Notes: generated by a model not told the origin, from the letters alone. 43,232 nucleotides of DNA from Candidatus Thorarchaeota archaeon (GCA_016840855.1 JAEORO010000143.1:1-43232), one strand, 5' to 3'; shown: positions 23,578 to 32,597, counted from the first letter of the stretch. Numbers and translations are program-made.

Positions 23578-24180
23578 ATGCAGAATCGGAAAATTGCAAT
23601 TGCAACTATTATAGGGATTATCTTGTTTATCACAGATCTGAAATATGGATGGATTGCATACCCACTCAGCGGGATTCCAAGCATATTCCTTATTGTTTTC
23701 ATCGTGGGAATAATTGCAGGTGACGGAGGTTCGGGATTCGTGAGTGGGATATTAGCTGAAGTGCTAGGCGTTCTAATAGTAGCTTTGCTTCCTGAAATTT
23801 TAAGCCCTGAATTTACTATTAGTGGGGCAGATGTATTTAGTCGAATGTGGGCCATTATGATACTATCAGTTTCGTATAGCGTGAGATTCGAGAGCGAACC
23901 AATAATTGTTATCTTTCTTTGGTTAATATTACTAGTCTGGATTGCTCCCCTCATTTTCGGTATGGCAATTCTTTTCGGACCCTTAGGCGGCTTTATTGGA
24001 AGTTTCATCTATTCAAGGGTTTCAAGATCAGAGGCAACTCCAGCAAGAGTACCCTCTCCACAACCCCAACTAGCAACCCCGCCACCACTTAAAGAGGAAC
24101 CTATAAAGGATACATCCTTTCCAGATGTAGAAACAAGTCCAGAGGATGTCTCAGATGAGGAACCAGACTCTCCGGAATAA
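23578..24180 (+). CDS. Multi-helix membrane protein with proline-rich acidic tail, unknown
   Basis: A 200-residue protein with about five hydrophobic helices in residues 1-145, rich in Ile and Gly (for example IAIATIIGIILFITDLK, FLIVFIVGIIAGDGG, IVIFLWLILLVWIAPLI), then a soluble tail of about 55 residues rich in Pro, Glu and Asp. The ATG at 23578 is preceded by GGAGGT 7 nt upstream, which decides the start over the frame opening at 23563. No family recognised; Gly-rich helices suggest a pore or packing role, but this is speculative. It stands alone. Confidence 0.75.
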   Translation: MQNRKIAIATIIGIILFITDLKYGWIAYPLSGIPSIFLIVFIVGIIAGDGGSGFVSGILAEVLGVLIVALLPEILSPEFTISGADVFSRMWAIMILSVSYSVRFESEPIIVIFLWLILLVWIAPLIFGMAILFGPLGGFIGSFIYSRVSRSEATPARVPSPQPQLATPPPLKEEPIKDTSFPDVETSPEDVSDEEPDSPE

Positions 24181-24329
24181 AAGCTATCAGGGTAAAATAA
24201 CAACAGTTATAACATATTAAATGCTAATATTTAATGTGTGAGGACACTCTAAAGTCCCGACAGTCCCAAGTTTCAGCCCATTAGCAGATATCCGCTGATC
24301 AACCTGGAGAAATCGCATGAGACGGAGCA

Positions 24330-24668
24330 ATGAAGATAGAGGCAATGCACATGTCTGGAGCAGAAACGAAAACCCCATGTGGTAAATGCAGTTGCATCAT
24401 ACTGTATACCTCTGAGTTCTGCGTATTCTGTGATGCTGCTGAAGAAATACTAATTGAAGCTCTCATGAATTTTGGAGTTTCCAGGACCGCTATCCGTGAG
24501 GTCGATGTTGAAACAGAGGATGAATGTGGATGCAGAACTGATGATGTCACAATGTTGCCAACTATCAAGGTCTGCGATCAACACCTTACTGGACTACCAG
24601 AAGAGCAATCTATGAGAGATGCTGTAATGCAGGCTATCATGAAGGACTGCTTTTGCGAACAGTGCTAG
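24330..24668 (+). CDS. Cysteine-rich thioredoxin-like protein
   Basis: A 112-residue protein in which IILYTSEFCVFCDAAEEIL resembles the first strand, active-site CxxC and helix of a thioredoxin/glutaredoxin fold, and VTMLPTIKVCDQHLTGLP resembles the cis-proline strand. It carries about a dozen cysteines, including pairs before the fold (CGKC-C), in the middle (DECGC) and at the end (CFCEQC), which suggests metal or FeS binding or a redox relay. Start uncertain: ATG at 24330, 24345 or 24351. A TATTTAATG promoter-like element lies near 24227. It converges with the nuclease gene, overlapping by 4 nt. Confidence 0.75.
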   Translation: MKIEAMHMSGAETKTPCGKCSCIILYTSEFCVFCDAAEEILIEALMNFGVSRTAIREVDVETEDECGCRTDDVTMLPTIKVCDQHLTGLPEEQSMRDAVMQAIMKDCFCEQC

Positions 24669-25120
24669 AAATCAAGTTGAATTGTTTCCCAGCGCACACG
24701 ACCCTGTTCTACTGCTTCTTTGATTTTACGCTCAGTGAGATTCAATTGAGCATTGCCAGTCTTGATGTCTGCAAGGATGACTGTAATTGGCTCATCTGAG
24801 TGGCTATCCTTTACTGCACTGTAACCATCAAAAATGAGATAATCGATTGGAGCGCCGATGAACCGAGCATCGGAGGGATCATACTTGAAGACATCTCTAT
24901 ACATTGGGACCATGTGCTCTGCTATCTTGCCCTTCAGAACATAACGGCTTCTGTCTGCAGCATCTTTTCTGATTGATGACTCTTGTTCAGCCCAAGTCTG
25001 ACGAAACTCTTTCTCTATCATTGCTATCCGATGACGAAGTTGCATTTTCATTATCAAGTATACACATGCAGTTAGAATTAGACCAATTGAGAACCCAATG
25101 AGAATATCTGTGAGTGCCAT
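24665..25120 (-). CDS. Membrane-anchored Holliday-junction-resolvase-related endonuclease domain
   Basis: A 151-residue protein. Residues 1-25 form one membrane helix (LIGFSIGLILTACVYLIM), followed by a charged coiled segment and a nuclease-like domain from about residue 60: LKGKIAEHMVPMYRDVFKYD, then RFIGAPIDYLIFDGYS and VILADIKTGNAQLN. The acidic D and D-x-K placements fit the PD-(D/E)xK-type Endonuc_Holl family, annotated as related to archaeal Holliday junction resolvases. The membrane anchor means it is unlikely to work as the main chromosomal resolvase; the real function of the family is not established. Confidence 0.8.
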   Translation of the reverse strand: MALTDILIGFSIGLILTACVYLIMKMQLRHRIAMIEKEFRQTWAEQESSIRKDAADRSRYVLKGKIAEHMVPMYRDVFKYDPSDARFIGAPIDYLIFDGYSAVKDSHSDEPITVILADIKTGNAQLNLTERKIKEAVEQGRVRWETIQLDF

Positions 25121-25247
25121 ACAAGAGAGTTAACGCGGATACATATATTCTCAGGTAATCTGCAGGTATTCGATGGACATTACTTCTTGAGAGGAAAAAG
25201 CTGACCCTTAAGTGTGAGTTTCGCTAGAATACAACTAGTGACACAGA

Positions 25248-26297
25248 ATGTCTGAAGAAACTCTGGATCTTCTGAAGACCCTATCTGCAACTCCGGGACC
25301 TGTTGGTAGAGAGAAGATGGTTCAAGACATTATCAAGGACCACTTCAAGGAATACTGTGGGAGCTACACCCAAGATAGACTTGGTAATGTTATAGGAACA
25401 TTAGAAGGGGACATCAAGAAGCATTTTGCAGTCGTAGCACATGCAGATGAAGTTGGATTCCTTGTTAGTAATATAGATGAGCAAGGATTCTTACGTGTGA
25501 AGTGGAACACACAAGGGCACATGCCAGACCTTCGCCTTTTACCAGGACAATGGGTTCTGATTATGACTGAAACAGGACTGATTCCAGGTGTTTTTTGTGT
25601 TATGACAGCGCACTTGGCAGGTCCTGAGGGAAAAAACAGAATCCCGACATATGAAGAGGTCTTCCTAGATATTGGAGCGAAAAACATCGAGGATGTTCAG
25701 GATTTGGGTATAAACATAGGCGACCCTGTAATCTATGCAGCCCCGGTTGAAAAACTATTGAATCATCATGTTTCTGGAAAGTCCATGGATGACAGGGTAG
25801 GACTTGTTGTGCTGTTGAGAGTTTTGACTCAATTTGCCAAGGTATCAAAAGCTAAACGACCCACTATTACATTCGTTTCAACAGTAATGGAGGAAATGGG
25901 AGCAAGAGGAGCAGCTGTTGTAGCGAAAACCCTTGACGTTGATGGTGTAATTATCATAGATATTGGGCTTGCAGATGACCATCCAGGGACTAGGGGAGAA
26001 ACAGGTATTGCTTTGGGGAAGGGACCAGTTGTAGTGATCAAAGACAAGGCTATGCATTACTCACATGACTTAATTCAGAGCATCATTAAAACAGCTGAGA
26101 GAGAGGAAATACCAATTCAACGCGCAGTGTTTCACTCGTATATGACCGATGGTGTTCAATTTGCTTCACACAATCAAGTTGTATCTGTGTTGGCAGTACC
26201 ATGTAGATATTCTCATTCTAGTTTTGAAACTGTGAGTCTTTTGGATATAGATATGGCAATACATCTACTGCTGAAACTGCTTGGAACTAGTTCTTAG
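25248..26297 (+). CDS. M42 family aminopeptidase (TET/endoglucanase-M family)
   Basis: A 349-residue metallopeptidase. Metal and catalytic positions are visible: HADEVGFLV (first His and catalytic Asp), SMDDRVG (bridging Asp), VMEEMGARGA (catalytic Glu pair), IDIGLADDHPG (Asp ligand) and PCRYSHSSFE (C-terminal His). M42 enzymes form large tetrahedral dodecamers in archaea and trim short peptides made by the proteasome. The gene has a standalone promoter region and its end overlaps the NfeD-like gene by 11 nt in convergent orientation. Confidence 0.95.
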   Translation: MSEETLDLLKTLSATPGPVGREKMVQDIIKDHFKEYCGSYTQDRLGNVIGTLEGDIKKHFAVVAHADEVGFLVSNIDEQGFLRVKWNTQGHMPDLRLLPGQWVLIMTETGLIPGVFCVMTAHLAGPEGKNRIPTYEEVFLDIGAKNIEDVQDLGINIGDPVIYAAPVEKLLNHHVSGKSMDDRVGLVVLLRVLTQFAKVSKAKRPTITFVSTVMEEMGARGAAVVAKTLDVDGVIIIDIGLADDHPGTRGETGIALGKGPVVVIKDKAMHYSHDLIQSIIKTAEREEIPIQRAVFHSYMTDGVQFASHNQVVSVLAVPCRYSHSSFETVSLLDIDMAIHLLLKLLGTSS

Positions 26298-26691
26298 CAG
26301 ACCTGTGAGATATAGGTTCCACACGTACCTTCATACTCTCACGAGCTAACACGACAACTTCGGTTCCTGCGCTAATGGGACCAACATCACAACGAGCCTC
26401 CCAAATCTCGGCTCCGACCTTAATCTTCCCGGTCTTCTGCGTGACTTCCTCAATAACAATTCCCGTCATCCCCTGTAGTTCATAGAAAGGTCTAGCCTCA
26501 TCCAATAGAGATGGATAGACAAGGTAGTATTTTCCAGCGACAAATATTGCAGCGCCAATTAACAATAGGACAGTAGCAGGTAGAAACCATTCAGGTTTAA
26601 AGATGAAAACAATCCACATAGCTATGGGAATTAAGACCAATTCGTCTACTGTTATTGCAATGAATTTAGCTCTAGGTGAGAAATCCACCAT
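26287..26691 (-). CDS. NfeD-like membrane protein with C-terminal OB-fold domain
   Basis: A 134-residue protein: two hydrophobic helices (LVLIPIAMWIVFIF and FLPATVLLLIGAAIFVAG), then a soluble domain of about 70 residues in which GMTGIVIEEVTQKTGKIKVG and AGTEVVVLARESMKVRVEPI match the OB fold of the NfeD C-terminal domain. Such short NfeD1b proteins are usually paired with stomatin/SPFH proteins; no stomatin gene is adjacent. The 3' end overlaps the M42 gene by 11 nt on the opposite strand. Confidence 0.82.
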   Translation of the reverse strand: MVDFSPRAKFIAITVDELVLIPIAMWIVFIFKPEWFLPATVLLLIGAAIFVAGKYYLVYPSLLDEARPFYELQGMTGIVIEEVTQKTGKIKVGAEIWEARCDVGPISAGTEVVVLARESMKVRVEPISHRSAKN

Positions 26692-26788
26692 ATTAACACA
26701 TCCTATTTTTCAAGCATTCATTAGTGCGAGATGAAAAAAAGGTTTGCAACTCGGATATCTTTGGAACAACTTTAGATAGATAGTACGA

Positions 26789-27952
26789 TTGAAAAGGGGA
26801 GCAGAATGCCGCCACCTTCGTGACCATTTCTTGAAGACAGAAACGATTCAAATCATGGCAGGAGCAGCCTTGCTATCTGCATTCACATATGTTCCCATAC
26901 TTGCGAGAGAAACGATTGGCATATCAGAGCTGCTTGTAACGGTCATTGTTGGTATATATGCCACATCCTCGTTCATTTCTTCATACATATTTGGTCGGGC
27001 TGGAGATGTTTATGGCAGGAGGGTTGTAATTAGACTTGGTTTGTTTTTAGCTATGGTTAGTTTTGGACTACTTCTAGTTTCTTCAAGCTTCGAGGTTTTG
27101 TTCTTTGTGAGAATGGTAAATGGATTCTGCGTTGGGATGTATCCAGGTGCATTGGCTGCTTATGCTTTTGAATCAAAGATGAAGATGGGGCGCTTTGCTA
27201 CATGGGGAGCAGCGGGTTGGGGAATTGGAACACTGTTCGCGGGTTATGCGGCAGGATACAACATTTACTATGCGTTCCTCATGTCTACATTATTCTTGGC
27301 TATCGCATTTGCATCAGCACTTACACTTCCACCAATGAAAAGAGAATTCATGAAAGTATCTTGGTTCCCAGTGGATACATTCAAGCGTAATGCGTCAATT
27401 TACTTAGCAGTCTTCATTCGACATAGTAGTGCTTTTGCAATTTGGACACTCTGGCCTTTGTTTCTTTATGACTTAGGTGGCAACCCATTTTCAATTGCGA
27501 TTGTACAAGCTACTAATGCTGTGGCGCAGGTCTTTTTCATGGCAACAATGACAGATAGAGTTGATAGTAAGAAACTTGTCGCAATTGGACTGATTTCCTC
27601 AGCGGTCACTTTTGCGTGGTTCCCATTTGCCCGCAATATAATAGAGATACTGCCTTCGCAGCTGCTACTTGGATTTGCATGGGCAACACTCTATGTTGGT
27701 GCGCTAAAGTTTGTGACTGAGAATAACAAAGAGCGATCAACAGCAGCAGGACTTCTTCAGTCAATATTATCACTCTCTGGAGTAGTTGGTCCAGTAGTGG
27801 CTGCTGTAATTTATACTATTATTCCGGGATATGTCCCCATAATGTTCTACGCAGTAGGAATGTCGCTTCTTGGATATGTAATCTTCTGGTGGAACAATCG
27901 GAATGACAAACAGAAGATGCCTGCATTAGAACTAGAAATTAAAACTTCATAG
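26789..27952 (+). CDS. Major facilitator superfamily transporter
   Basis: A 387-residue protein with about 12 hydrophobic helices and the MFS motif A (GRAGDVYGRRVVIRLGL) after the second helix. The substrate is unknown; the sequence resembles drug- or sugar-type exporters of archaea. The start is uncertain: TTG at 26789 opens the frame, while the only ATG with a ribosome site (AAGGGGAG, ATG 26805) is in another frame and stops after five codons. The first in-frame ATG, 26855, would begin inside the first helix. A frameshift at the very start cannot be ruled out. Confidence 0.88.
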   Translation: MKRGAECRHLRDHFLKTETIQIMAGAALLSAFTYVPILARETIGISELLVTVIVGIYATSSFISSYIFGRAGDVYGRRVVIRLGLFLAMVSFGLLLVSSSFEVLFFVRMVNGFCVGMYPGALAAYAFESKMKMGRFATWGAAGWGIGTLFAGYAAGYNIYYAFLMSTLFLAIAFASALTLPPMKREFMKVSWFPVDTFKRNASIYLAVFIRHSSAFAIWTLWPLFLYDLGGNPFSIAIVQATNAVAQVFFMATMTDRVDSKKLVAIGLISSAVTFAWFPFARNIIEILPSQLLLGFAWATLYVGALKFVTENNKERSTAAGLLQSILSLSGVVGPVVAAVIYTIIPGYVPIMFYAVGMSLLGYVIFWWNNRNDKQKMPALELEIKTS

Positions 27953-27984
27953 ATGGAAGTTATATTTGCGCGAGTGGATTTGCC

Positions 27985-27992
27985 CTTATACT
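27985..27992 (+). promoter_or_regulatory. TATA box for the GNAT gene
   Basis: CTTATACT lies 24 nt before the ATG at 28009, so the transcript is probably leaderless, and this favours 28009 over the next in-frame ATG at 28027. Confidence 0.5.
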
Positions 27993-28008
27993 ATCAAATT
28001 CAAACTAA

Positions 28009-28866
28009 ATGATTGGTGATTGTTTCATGCACATCAGAAAAATGACACAACAAGATGTTGATTTTGGTGTGGGTCTTGCCATCGCGGAAGGTTGGGGAAG
28101 CACAAAGCTGGATTTTGAGGAACTGTTGGCATTTGATCCCAAGGGGTGCTTCATTGTTGAGAATAATGATATGCCTATTGGAATGATTTGTACAACCCCA
28201 TACAATGGTTTTGGTTTCATAAGTAATCTCATAGTGCTAGAAGAGTATAGAAATAGGAAGGTGGGCACACTATTAATGAAACATGCCCTTGACTATCTAG
28301 AAGACAAAGGCGTGAGAACTCAATTACTTGATGGCGTCGTTAAGGCTATTTCCTTGTATGAACGATTTGGTTTTGAAAAGAGATACAAATCATTACGTCT
28401 GGAGGGGAATGTTGAACCAAAGGAGTCGGATGACGTCCGATCTATGACAATTGCAGACTTGAACACGATAGATCGTTTTGATACTGAGTTATTTGGAGCA
28501 TCGCGAAAGAAATTCATTGAGTCAAGATTGAACAATTTCCCTAAACTGTGTAAGGTTTTAGAAATTGAGGGAGAGTTAGCAGGTTATATCATGGGAAGTG
28601 AAAGAAACGAGTCAGTAAGGATTGGTCCATGGGTTATGAGGTATGCTTCAAAGCAATCAGATGATTTGTTGCAAGAGTTAGCCTCCGAGGTTGATGAAAT
28701 GACCCTACAAATAGGTGTTTTAGAGAATAACACAAGTGCACTTCAGATACTAAAGAAATACAGATTTGCTCAGAAAAGCTTCTCTTGGAGAATGATCAGG
28801 GGAAGAAGTGGTGACTGGACCTTCTCAGACCATCTCTATGCAATCTGCTCTGCTGCACGTGGGTAG
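28009..28866 (+). CDS. Two-domain GNAT N-acetyltransferase
   Basis: A 285-residue protein. The first half is a full GNAT domain, with the acetyl-CoA pyrophosphate loop in LIVLEEYRNRKVGTLLM and the closing strand ISLYERFGFEKRYKS. The second half (from about residue 140) resembles a second, degenerate GNAT or acceptor-binding domain (ELAGYIMGSERNES, NTSALQILKKYRFAQKS). The acceptor substrate is unknown. It is a single gene with a leaderless-type promoter. Confidence 0.88.
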   Translation: MIGDCFMHIRKMTQQDVDFGVGLAIAEGWGSTKLDFEELLAFDPKGCFIVENNDMPIGMICTTPYNGFGFISNLIVLEEYRNRKVGTLLMKHALDYLEDKGVRTQLLDGVVKAISLYERFGFEKRYKSLRLEGNVEPKESDDVRSMTIADLNTIDRFDTELFGASRKKFIESRLNNFPKLCKVLEIEGELAGYIMGSERNESVRIGPWVMRYASKQSDDLLQELASEVDEMTLQIGVLENNTSALQILKKYRFAQKSFSWRMIRGRSGDWTFSDHLYAICSAARG

Positions 28867-28883
28867 ATTTACTTAGAATAGTA

Positions 28884-30053
28884 TCATTGTTTTTTTCGAT
28901 ACTTGATTTCCTCCAGCTTTTGGCTGAAATCCGTCCGTACAATTTTGTTCGTTATAATGGGGGCTAGTATTATCATGCCTAGAGCAAACGTCCCAATCAC
29001 ACTCAAATCGACAAGGAGAGTTCCATAGTTGCCCTCAACAAACATCCTGATCAAGCTGCGATAGACGTTTGACACCGGTAAATATTCATTGAATGCATCA
29101 AATGTGACTCCTACAAGCTCCAAGGGAGCAATACCACCGCCCACTATCCAATAGAAGAGACCGGTTAGAGCTGCCAGAGGAACGGTAAAAACGGAGTTAC
29201 GCAGTAACGCCCCAAATATGATGCCAATCCCTGAACAAAACACGGATAGTAAGAGAGTAAGGGCCAGATATGTCACAACATCACCCTGGGGCCAAACACC
29301 AAACATAACATAGCTTAAGACGAATATAACAGGAGGGGAAATGTAGCTGATCACTACTCCACTCAGCATCTTCCCAAGAAATATAGAATGAGGTGACTGA
29401 TTCGATAGGTTCAGTTCATCCCATGTCTGTAGTTCGAATTCCTGCGTTAATGCCGAGCCAGCACCAAAAATGGCACCAACCATGATTCCATACACAGTAA
29501 TCGTCCACGCCATATATGCAAGTCGAGGTGGAGTGAAGGGCCGAAGATTCTCAACCTCGAAGCTCACTGCAGAGTCTTGATTGAGATATCTATGATAGAA
29601 TAAATCGAGCTTGCGAATCACTGGCATTCGAAGGTTCTTTGTAAGGTCCTCGTGAACATTGGCTACTCTAATATGGATGAATGTTGACTCATTATGAGAT
29701 AGCGCATATTCAAAGCCAGAGGGGATTGTAATCACAAGAAGAATATCGCCATTGTCAAAAAGTCGTGATGCACTCTCAGCATCCATCTCAACTGGAACCA
29801 GTCTTGGAGGGATGGGATCATACTCTTCAAGAATCTCAATGAATCCATTTGTATAAACATCAGGATTCTGCTCTTCCACAACGAGCGCCACTTCGAGACC
29901 TGAGCCATAATAGACTCCACCCATCAATAAGGTGAAAGCAGTGAAGAAAAGAATAGGAAGGAGAATAACGAGTAAGAGCTTCCGAGGGTTCCGCTTCCAT
30001 ACTCTCAGCTCTTTGATGAAACTGACCATTAAGACTCTTATTGACAGTTTCAT
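28884..30053 (-). CDS. ABC-2 type exporter permease (second permease of the operon)
   Basis: A 389-residue permease: one N-terminal helix (LLLVILLPILFFTAFTLLM), a large extracytoplasmic domain of about 150 residues, and five to six C-terminal helices. The layout is that of ABC-2 exporters. ATG 30053 overlaps the stop of the upstream permease (ATGA) and has GGGAGGT 10 nt upstream, so the longer frame to 30110 is not used. It is probably paired with the 30050-31183 permease and driven by the ATPase at 31185-32156. The substrate is unknown; such three-gene exporters move drugs, lipids or peptides. Confidence 0.9.
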   Translation of the reverse strand: MKLSIRVLMVSFIKELRVWKRNPRKLLLVILLPILFFTAFTLLMGGVYYGSGLEVALVVEEQNPDVYTNGFIEILEEYDPIPPRLVPVEMDAESASRLFDNGDILLVITIPSGFEYALSHNESTFIHIRVANVHEDLTKNLRMPVIRKLDLFYHRYLNQDSAVSFEVENLRPFTPPRLAYMAWTITVYGIMVGAIFGAGSALTQEFELQTWDELNLSNQSPHSIFLGKMLSGVVISYISPPVIFVLSYVMFGVWPQGDVVTYLALTLLLSVFCSGIGIIFGALLRNSVFTVPLAALTGLFYWIVGGGIAPLELVGVTFDAFNEYLPVSNVYRSLIRMFVEGNYGTLLVDLSVIGTFALGMIILAPIITNKIVRTDFSQKLEEIKYRKKQ

Positions 30054-31183
30054 GACCGCTCGACCTCCCTTCTCATTAAACGAGATACAACTATTGTTAG
30101 AACCAACCATGTTCCTAGTAGATAGAGACCGCTGAGCCAGAGACCGAGTAGAGTTTCAGAGAAAAAGACACGAGTCCAGAGTCCAATTGAGTGAGTGGTT
30201 GGTATGGACAGCAGAATGATTCTTATTGAATATGGTGCAAGCCCAATCGGAGCAAGTCCACCACCAGCGAGAAAGCCAACAACCGTCAATAGAACTGATG
30301 CAAGCAAAGACTGCTCCCGATTTCTTACTTTCATTCCTATTAATTCACCAAGAGGGACCAGAGCCAGAACTGTAAGCAAGAGAACCACAAATAACACGAG
30401 CAGGTTCCCTGTAGGATACACATCCAAGCTAAGTGTGATGACTGGTACAGTGATCAACATTGCTAAGAAAGATCGAGGAATAGCTGCTATAGTTCGCCCA
30501 ATGACTATAGCGAATCTTGATGCGGGGGAGCTCAGCAAATCATGAATTGCGCCAGTTTCAAACTCAGTAGCTGTTAACATGGCTTGACTTGCCAGTGCGC
30601 ATGACATGAAGGACAAGAGTATTCCAGCAGCACCCATGTACGCAATATTAGAGGGGGTCACAGGTAGAAACAGCGTTTCATCAAGCGCTACTCGAGCACC
30701 TGACTGGTCGAACTCAGGAGAGATTGCACCTTGGTTATATAGAAGCACAGCAGCCTCAATTCGATGAACATAATTCTTGACAACATCATCATTTGCGTTA
30801 TTGATGAATAATACTACCATACCCTTCTGTCCTGAGCTTATGTTTGCCCCAAATCCTTCAGGAATCAGTATATAGCCAATCAATTGCGTGGATTGATAGA
30901 GGTCCGAAGCTGTTTCCAAGTCATATCTCTCAATTTTGAACCAAGTGTGATTGGTTGTTGAAACCATGTTCTCAATTATGCCAGCCATGTCGTTTGCTTG
31001 AGGAGATACATCTTGAACAACAAGACCACAAGTGAAGGACTCTCCACCACCAACAGAAGACCACATGATTGAATATACAAGAATAAATACAAAGGGAATA
31101 ATGAGGCTTGGCGCGAGAAATCTGGGATCTCGCTTTGCTTGTTTCAAGTCTTTCTTCACGATTGCGGCTATCTCTCGCAACAT
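30050..31183 (-). CDS. ABC-2 type exporter permease (first permease of the operon)
   Basis: A 377-residue permease with the same plan as its downstream neighbour: cytoplasmic N-terminus (MLREIAAIVKKDLKQAKRDP), one helix, an outside domain of about 140 residues, then about five helices. The C-terminal helices include SMGIILS-type and LLVLFVVLLLTVLALVPLGE segments. The ATG follows the ATPase stop by one base. The two permeases are about equal in length and clearly paralogous in layout, pointing to a heterodimeric channel. Confidence 0.9.
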   Translation of the reverse strand: MLREIAAIVKKDLKQAKRDPRFLAPSLIIPFVFILVYSIMWSSVGGGESFTCGLVVQDVSPQANDMAGIIENMVSTTNHTWFKIERYDLETASDLYQSTQLIGYILIPEGFGANISSGQKGMVVLFINNANDDVVKNYVHRIEAAVLLYNQGAISPEFDQSGARVALDETLFLPVTPSNIAYMGAAGILLSFMSCALASQAMLTATEFETGAIHDLLSSPASRFAIVIGRTIAAIPRSFLAMLITVPVITLSLDVYPTGNLLVLFVVLLLTVLALVPLGELIGMKVRNREQSLLASVLLTVVGFLAGGGLAPIGLAPYSIRIILLSIPTTHSIGLWTRVFFSETLLGLWLSGLYLLGTWLVLTIVVSRLMRREVERS

Positions 31184-31184
31184 A

Positions 31185-32156
31185 TCAATCCCTCAACATA
31201 GAGCCAGTGATTGCCAAAAATACGTCACCAAGGGAAGGCTCTCGCATTGATGCCTGTTTCACAATAAGACCACTATCAGATAGGCGACTAATTACAAGAG
31301 GCAAGTCAGTGTGGCCTTCAAGACTCCGAATCCAAGCTGTGCGTGGACCCCCGTTCAATGGGTCAGACACTTTTTCAACATCGAGCTTTACTTTTTCAGC
31401 TAGCCATTCAGATCCCTGATTAGCTCCAAGTCCTTCAATCAAAACCTCAATCAAGTAGTTACCGACATACTGACGCTTCAGGTCGCTCGGAGTACCTGTC
31501 GCAACTAGTCGTCCATTGTCAATCACAATTACCCGATCAGCCAAAGCTTCAGCTTCATCCATATAATTCGTGCAGAAGAGAACAGTACGACCTTCATCCT
31601 TCATCTTGCGAACCTGGTTCCAAATCAAGTTACGACTTTGAACATCGACTCCTAAAGACATCTCATCTAAGATTAGGAGCTCTGAGTCATGAAGTATCGA
31701 TCGAACTAATGCAAGACGACGTTTCATTCCACCAGAGTAAGTCTTCACGAGGTCATCTTTTCGATGCATGAGCCCAGCTAATTCGAGCATCTTGATTGTC
31801 CGATCGCCTACCTGTTCTTTTGGAACTCCGTATAATTCTGCATGATATTCAAGCGACTCGTAGGCAGTAAGATCATTATAGAGGGCAGTTTCTTGGGGCA
31901 TGAATCCAATGAGCTTTCGTATTGTATCGAGATTGTCTGACACCTCATGTCCAGATACTTTCACACTACCGGATGTTGGTTTTAAAATTCCCGTAATTAA
32001 TTTCACAGCAGTTGATTTGCCTGCTCCGTTTGGACCTAAGAGACCAATAATTTCGCCCTTTTCAACCGAGAAAGACAGATTGTCAAGAGCCTTAAGACCA
32101 CCCTTGTAGATATGAGTGAGATTGGACACTTCAACTATCGAGGTCAGTTGAATCAC
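31185..32156 (-). CDS. ABC-2 exporter ATPase
   Basis: A 323-residue ATPase: Walker A GPNGAGKST near residue 41, Q-loop MPQETALYNDLTAYE, signature TYSGGMKRR, Walker B LLILDEMSLGVD and switch CTNYMDEAEALAD. The post-Walker-B loop reads EMSLGVD where most relatives have EPTxGLD, and the switch has Asn rather than His, a common variant in this subgroup. The C-terminal extension of about 90 residues is typical of the DrrA-like group. It starts at a GTG without a good ribosome site. First gene of the exporter operon and divergent from the small winged-helix gene at 32252. Confidence 0.93.
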   Translation of the reverse strand: MIQLTSIVEVSNLTHIYKGGLKALDNLSFSVEKGEIIGLLGPNGAGKSTAVKLITGILKPTSGSVKVSGHEVSDNLDTIRKLIGFMPQETALYNDLTAYESLEYHAELYGVPKEQVGDRTIKMLELAGLMHRKDDLVKTYSGGMKRRLALVRSILHDSELLILDEMSLGVDVQSRNLIWNQVRKMKDEGRTVLFCTNYMDEAEALADRVIVIDNGRLVATGTPSDLKRQYVGNYLIEVLIEGLGANQGSEWLAEKVKLDVEKVSDPLNGGPRTAWIRSLEGHTDLPLVISRLSDSGLIVKQASMREPSLGDVFLAITGSMLRD

Positions 32157-32251
32157 CTATGTAATTATGACAAACATGGAACATAGGTTTGGTGTCACGA
32201 ACGGGGTAACAAAGCATAGTTCTAAATGAAAAGGCGGACGTAGGAGATATC

Positions 32252-32527
32252 ATGCCACTCGAATTTCTTATCCGTTCTGAGGTGCGGGAAATCCTTTCTG
32301 AACTAATGTGGGGCGATCGATTTGAAAAAGACCTTGAAGCCAAGGTCCCTTCAGAACAAGAGTTCAATGAAATTAGAAACATTCTTCTCGAGTTGGATAT
32401 TGTCTATCAATTTCGGGGAGAGAACAATGCGCCATATCTCTCGTTAACCGACAAAGGTGTTGCAATAGCCAATAGATTGTATGAGATCGAACGAGTTCTC
32501 GAGGGCGAGGACATCGATGCGGATTAG
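32252..32527 (+). CDS. Small winged-helix protein, probable transcriptional regulator
   Basis: A 91-residue protein. It begins MPLEFLIRSEVREILSELMW and ends with a wing-and-helix arrangement (DIVYQFRGENNAPYLSLTDK, then GVAIANRLYEIERVL), the shape of compact archaeal wHTH regulators, although the recognition helix is not obvious by eye. ATG 32252 has TAGGAG 6 nt upstream. It is divergent from the ABC-2 exporter operon and followed by a TrmB gene, so it probably regulates one of these; that is inferred from position. Confidence 0.7.
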   Translation: MPLEFLIRSEVREILSELMWGDRFEKDLEAKVPSEQEFNEIRNILLELDIVYQFRGENNAPYLSLTDKGVAIANRLYEIERVLEGEDIDAD

Positions 32528-32534
32528 CTTAAAT

Positions 32535-32555
32535 TTGTCACTCCTAAAGTGACAA
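32535..32555. promoter_or_regulatory. TATA box with 8-bp palindromic operator before the TrmB gene
   Basis: A TATA-like CTTAAATTT at about 32528-32536 is followed by the inverted repeat TTGTCACT-CCTAA-AGTGACAA (32535-32555). A third half-site GTGACA lies at 32573-32578, and a TGTCAC half-site at 32193-32198 in the divergent exporter promoter. The palindrome covers the TATA-proximal region, where binding would block transcription, which suggests autorepression by the TrmB protein. Confidence 0.6.
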
Positions 32556-32597
32556 TAAACTCAAAAAAAAACGTGACATAAGCAACTTGGGTTTGAA

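Noticed and set aside
24209..24240. AT-rich inverted repeat ATTAAAT-GCTAAT-ATTTAAT
   Set aside because: Falls in an A/T-rich promoter region where such repeats arise by chance; the TATTTAAT part is better explained as the TATA box of the gene at 24330.
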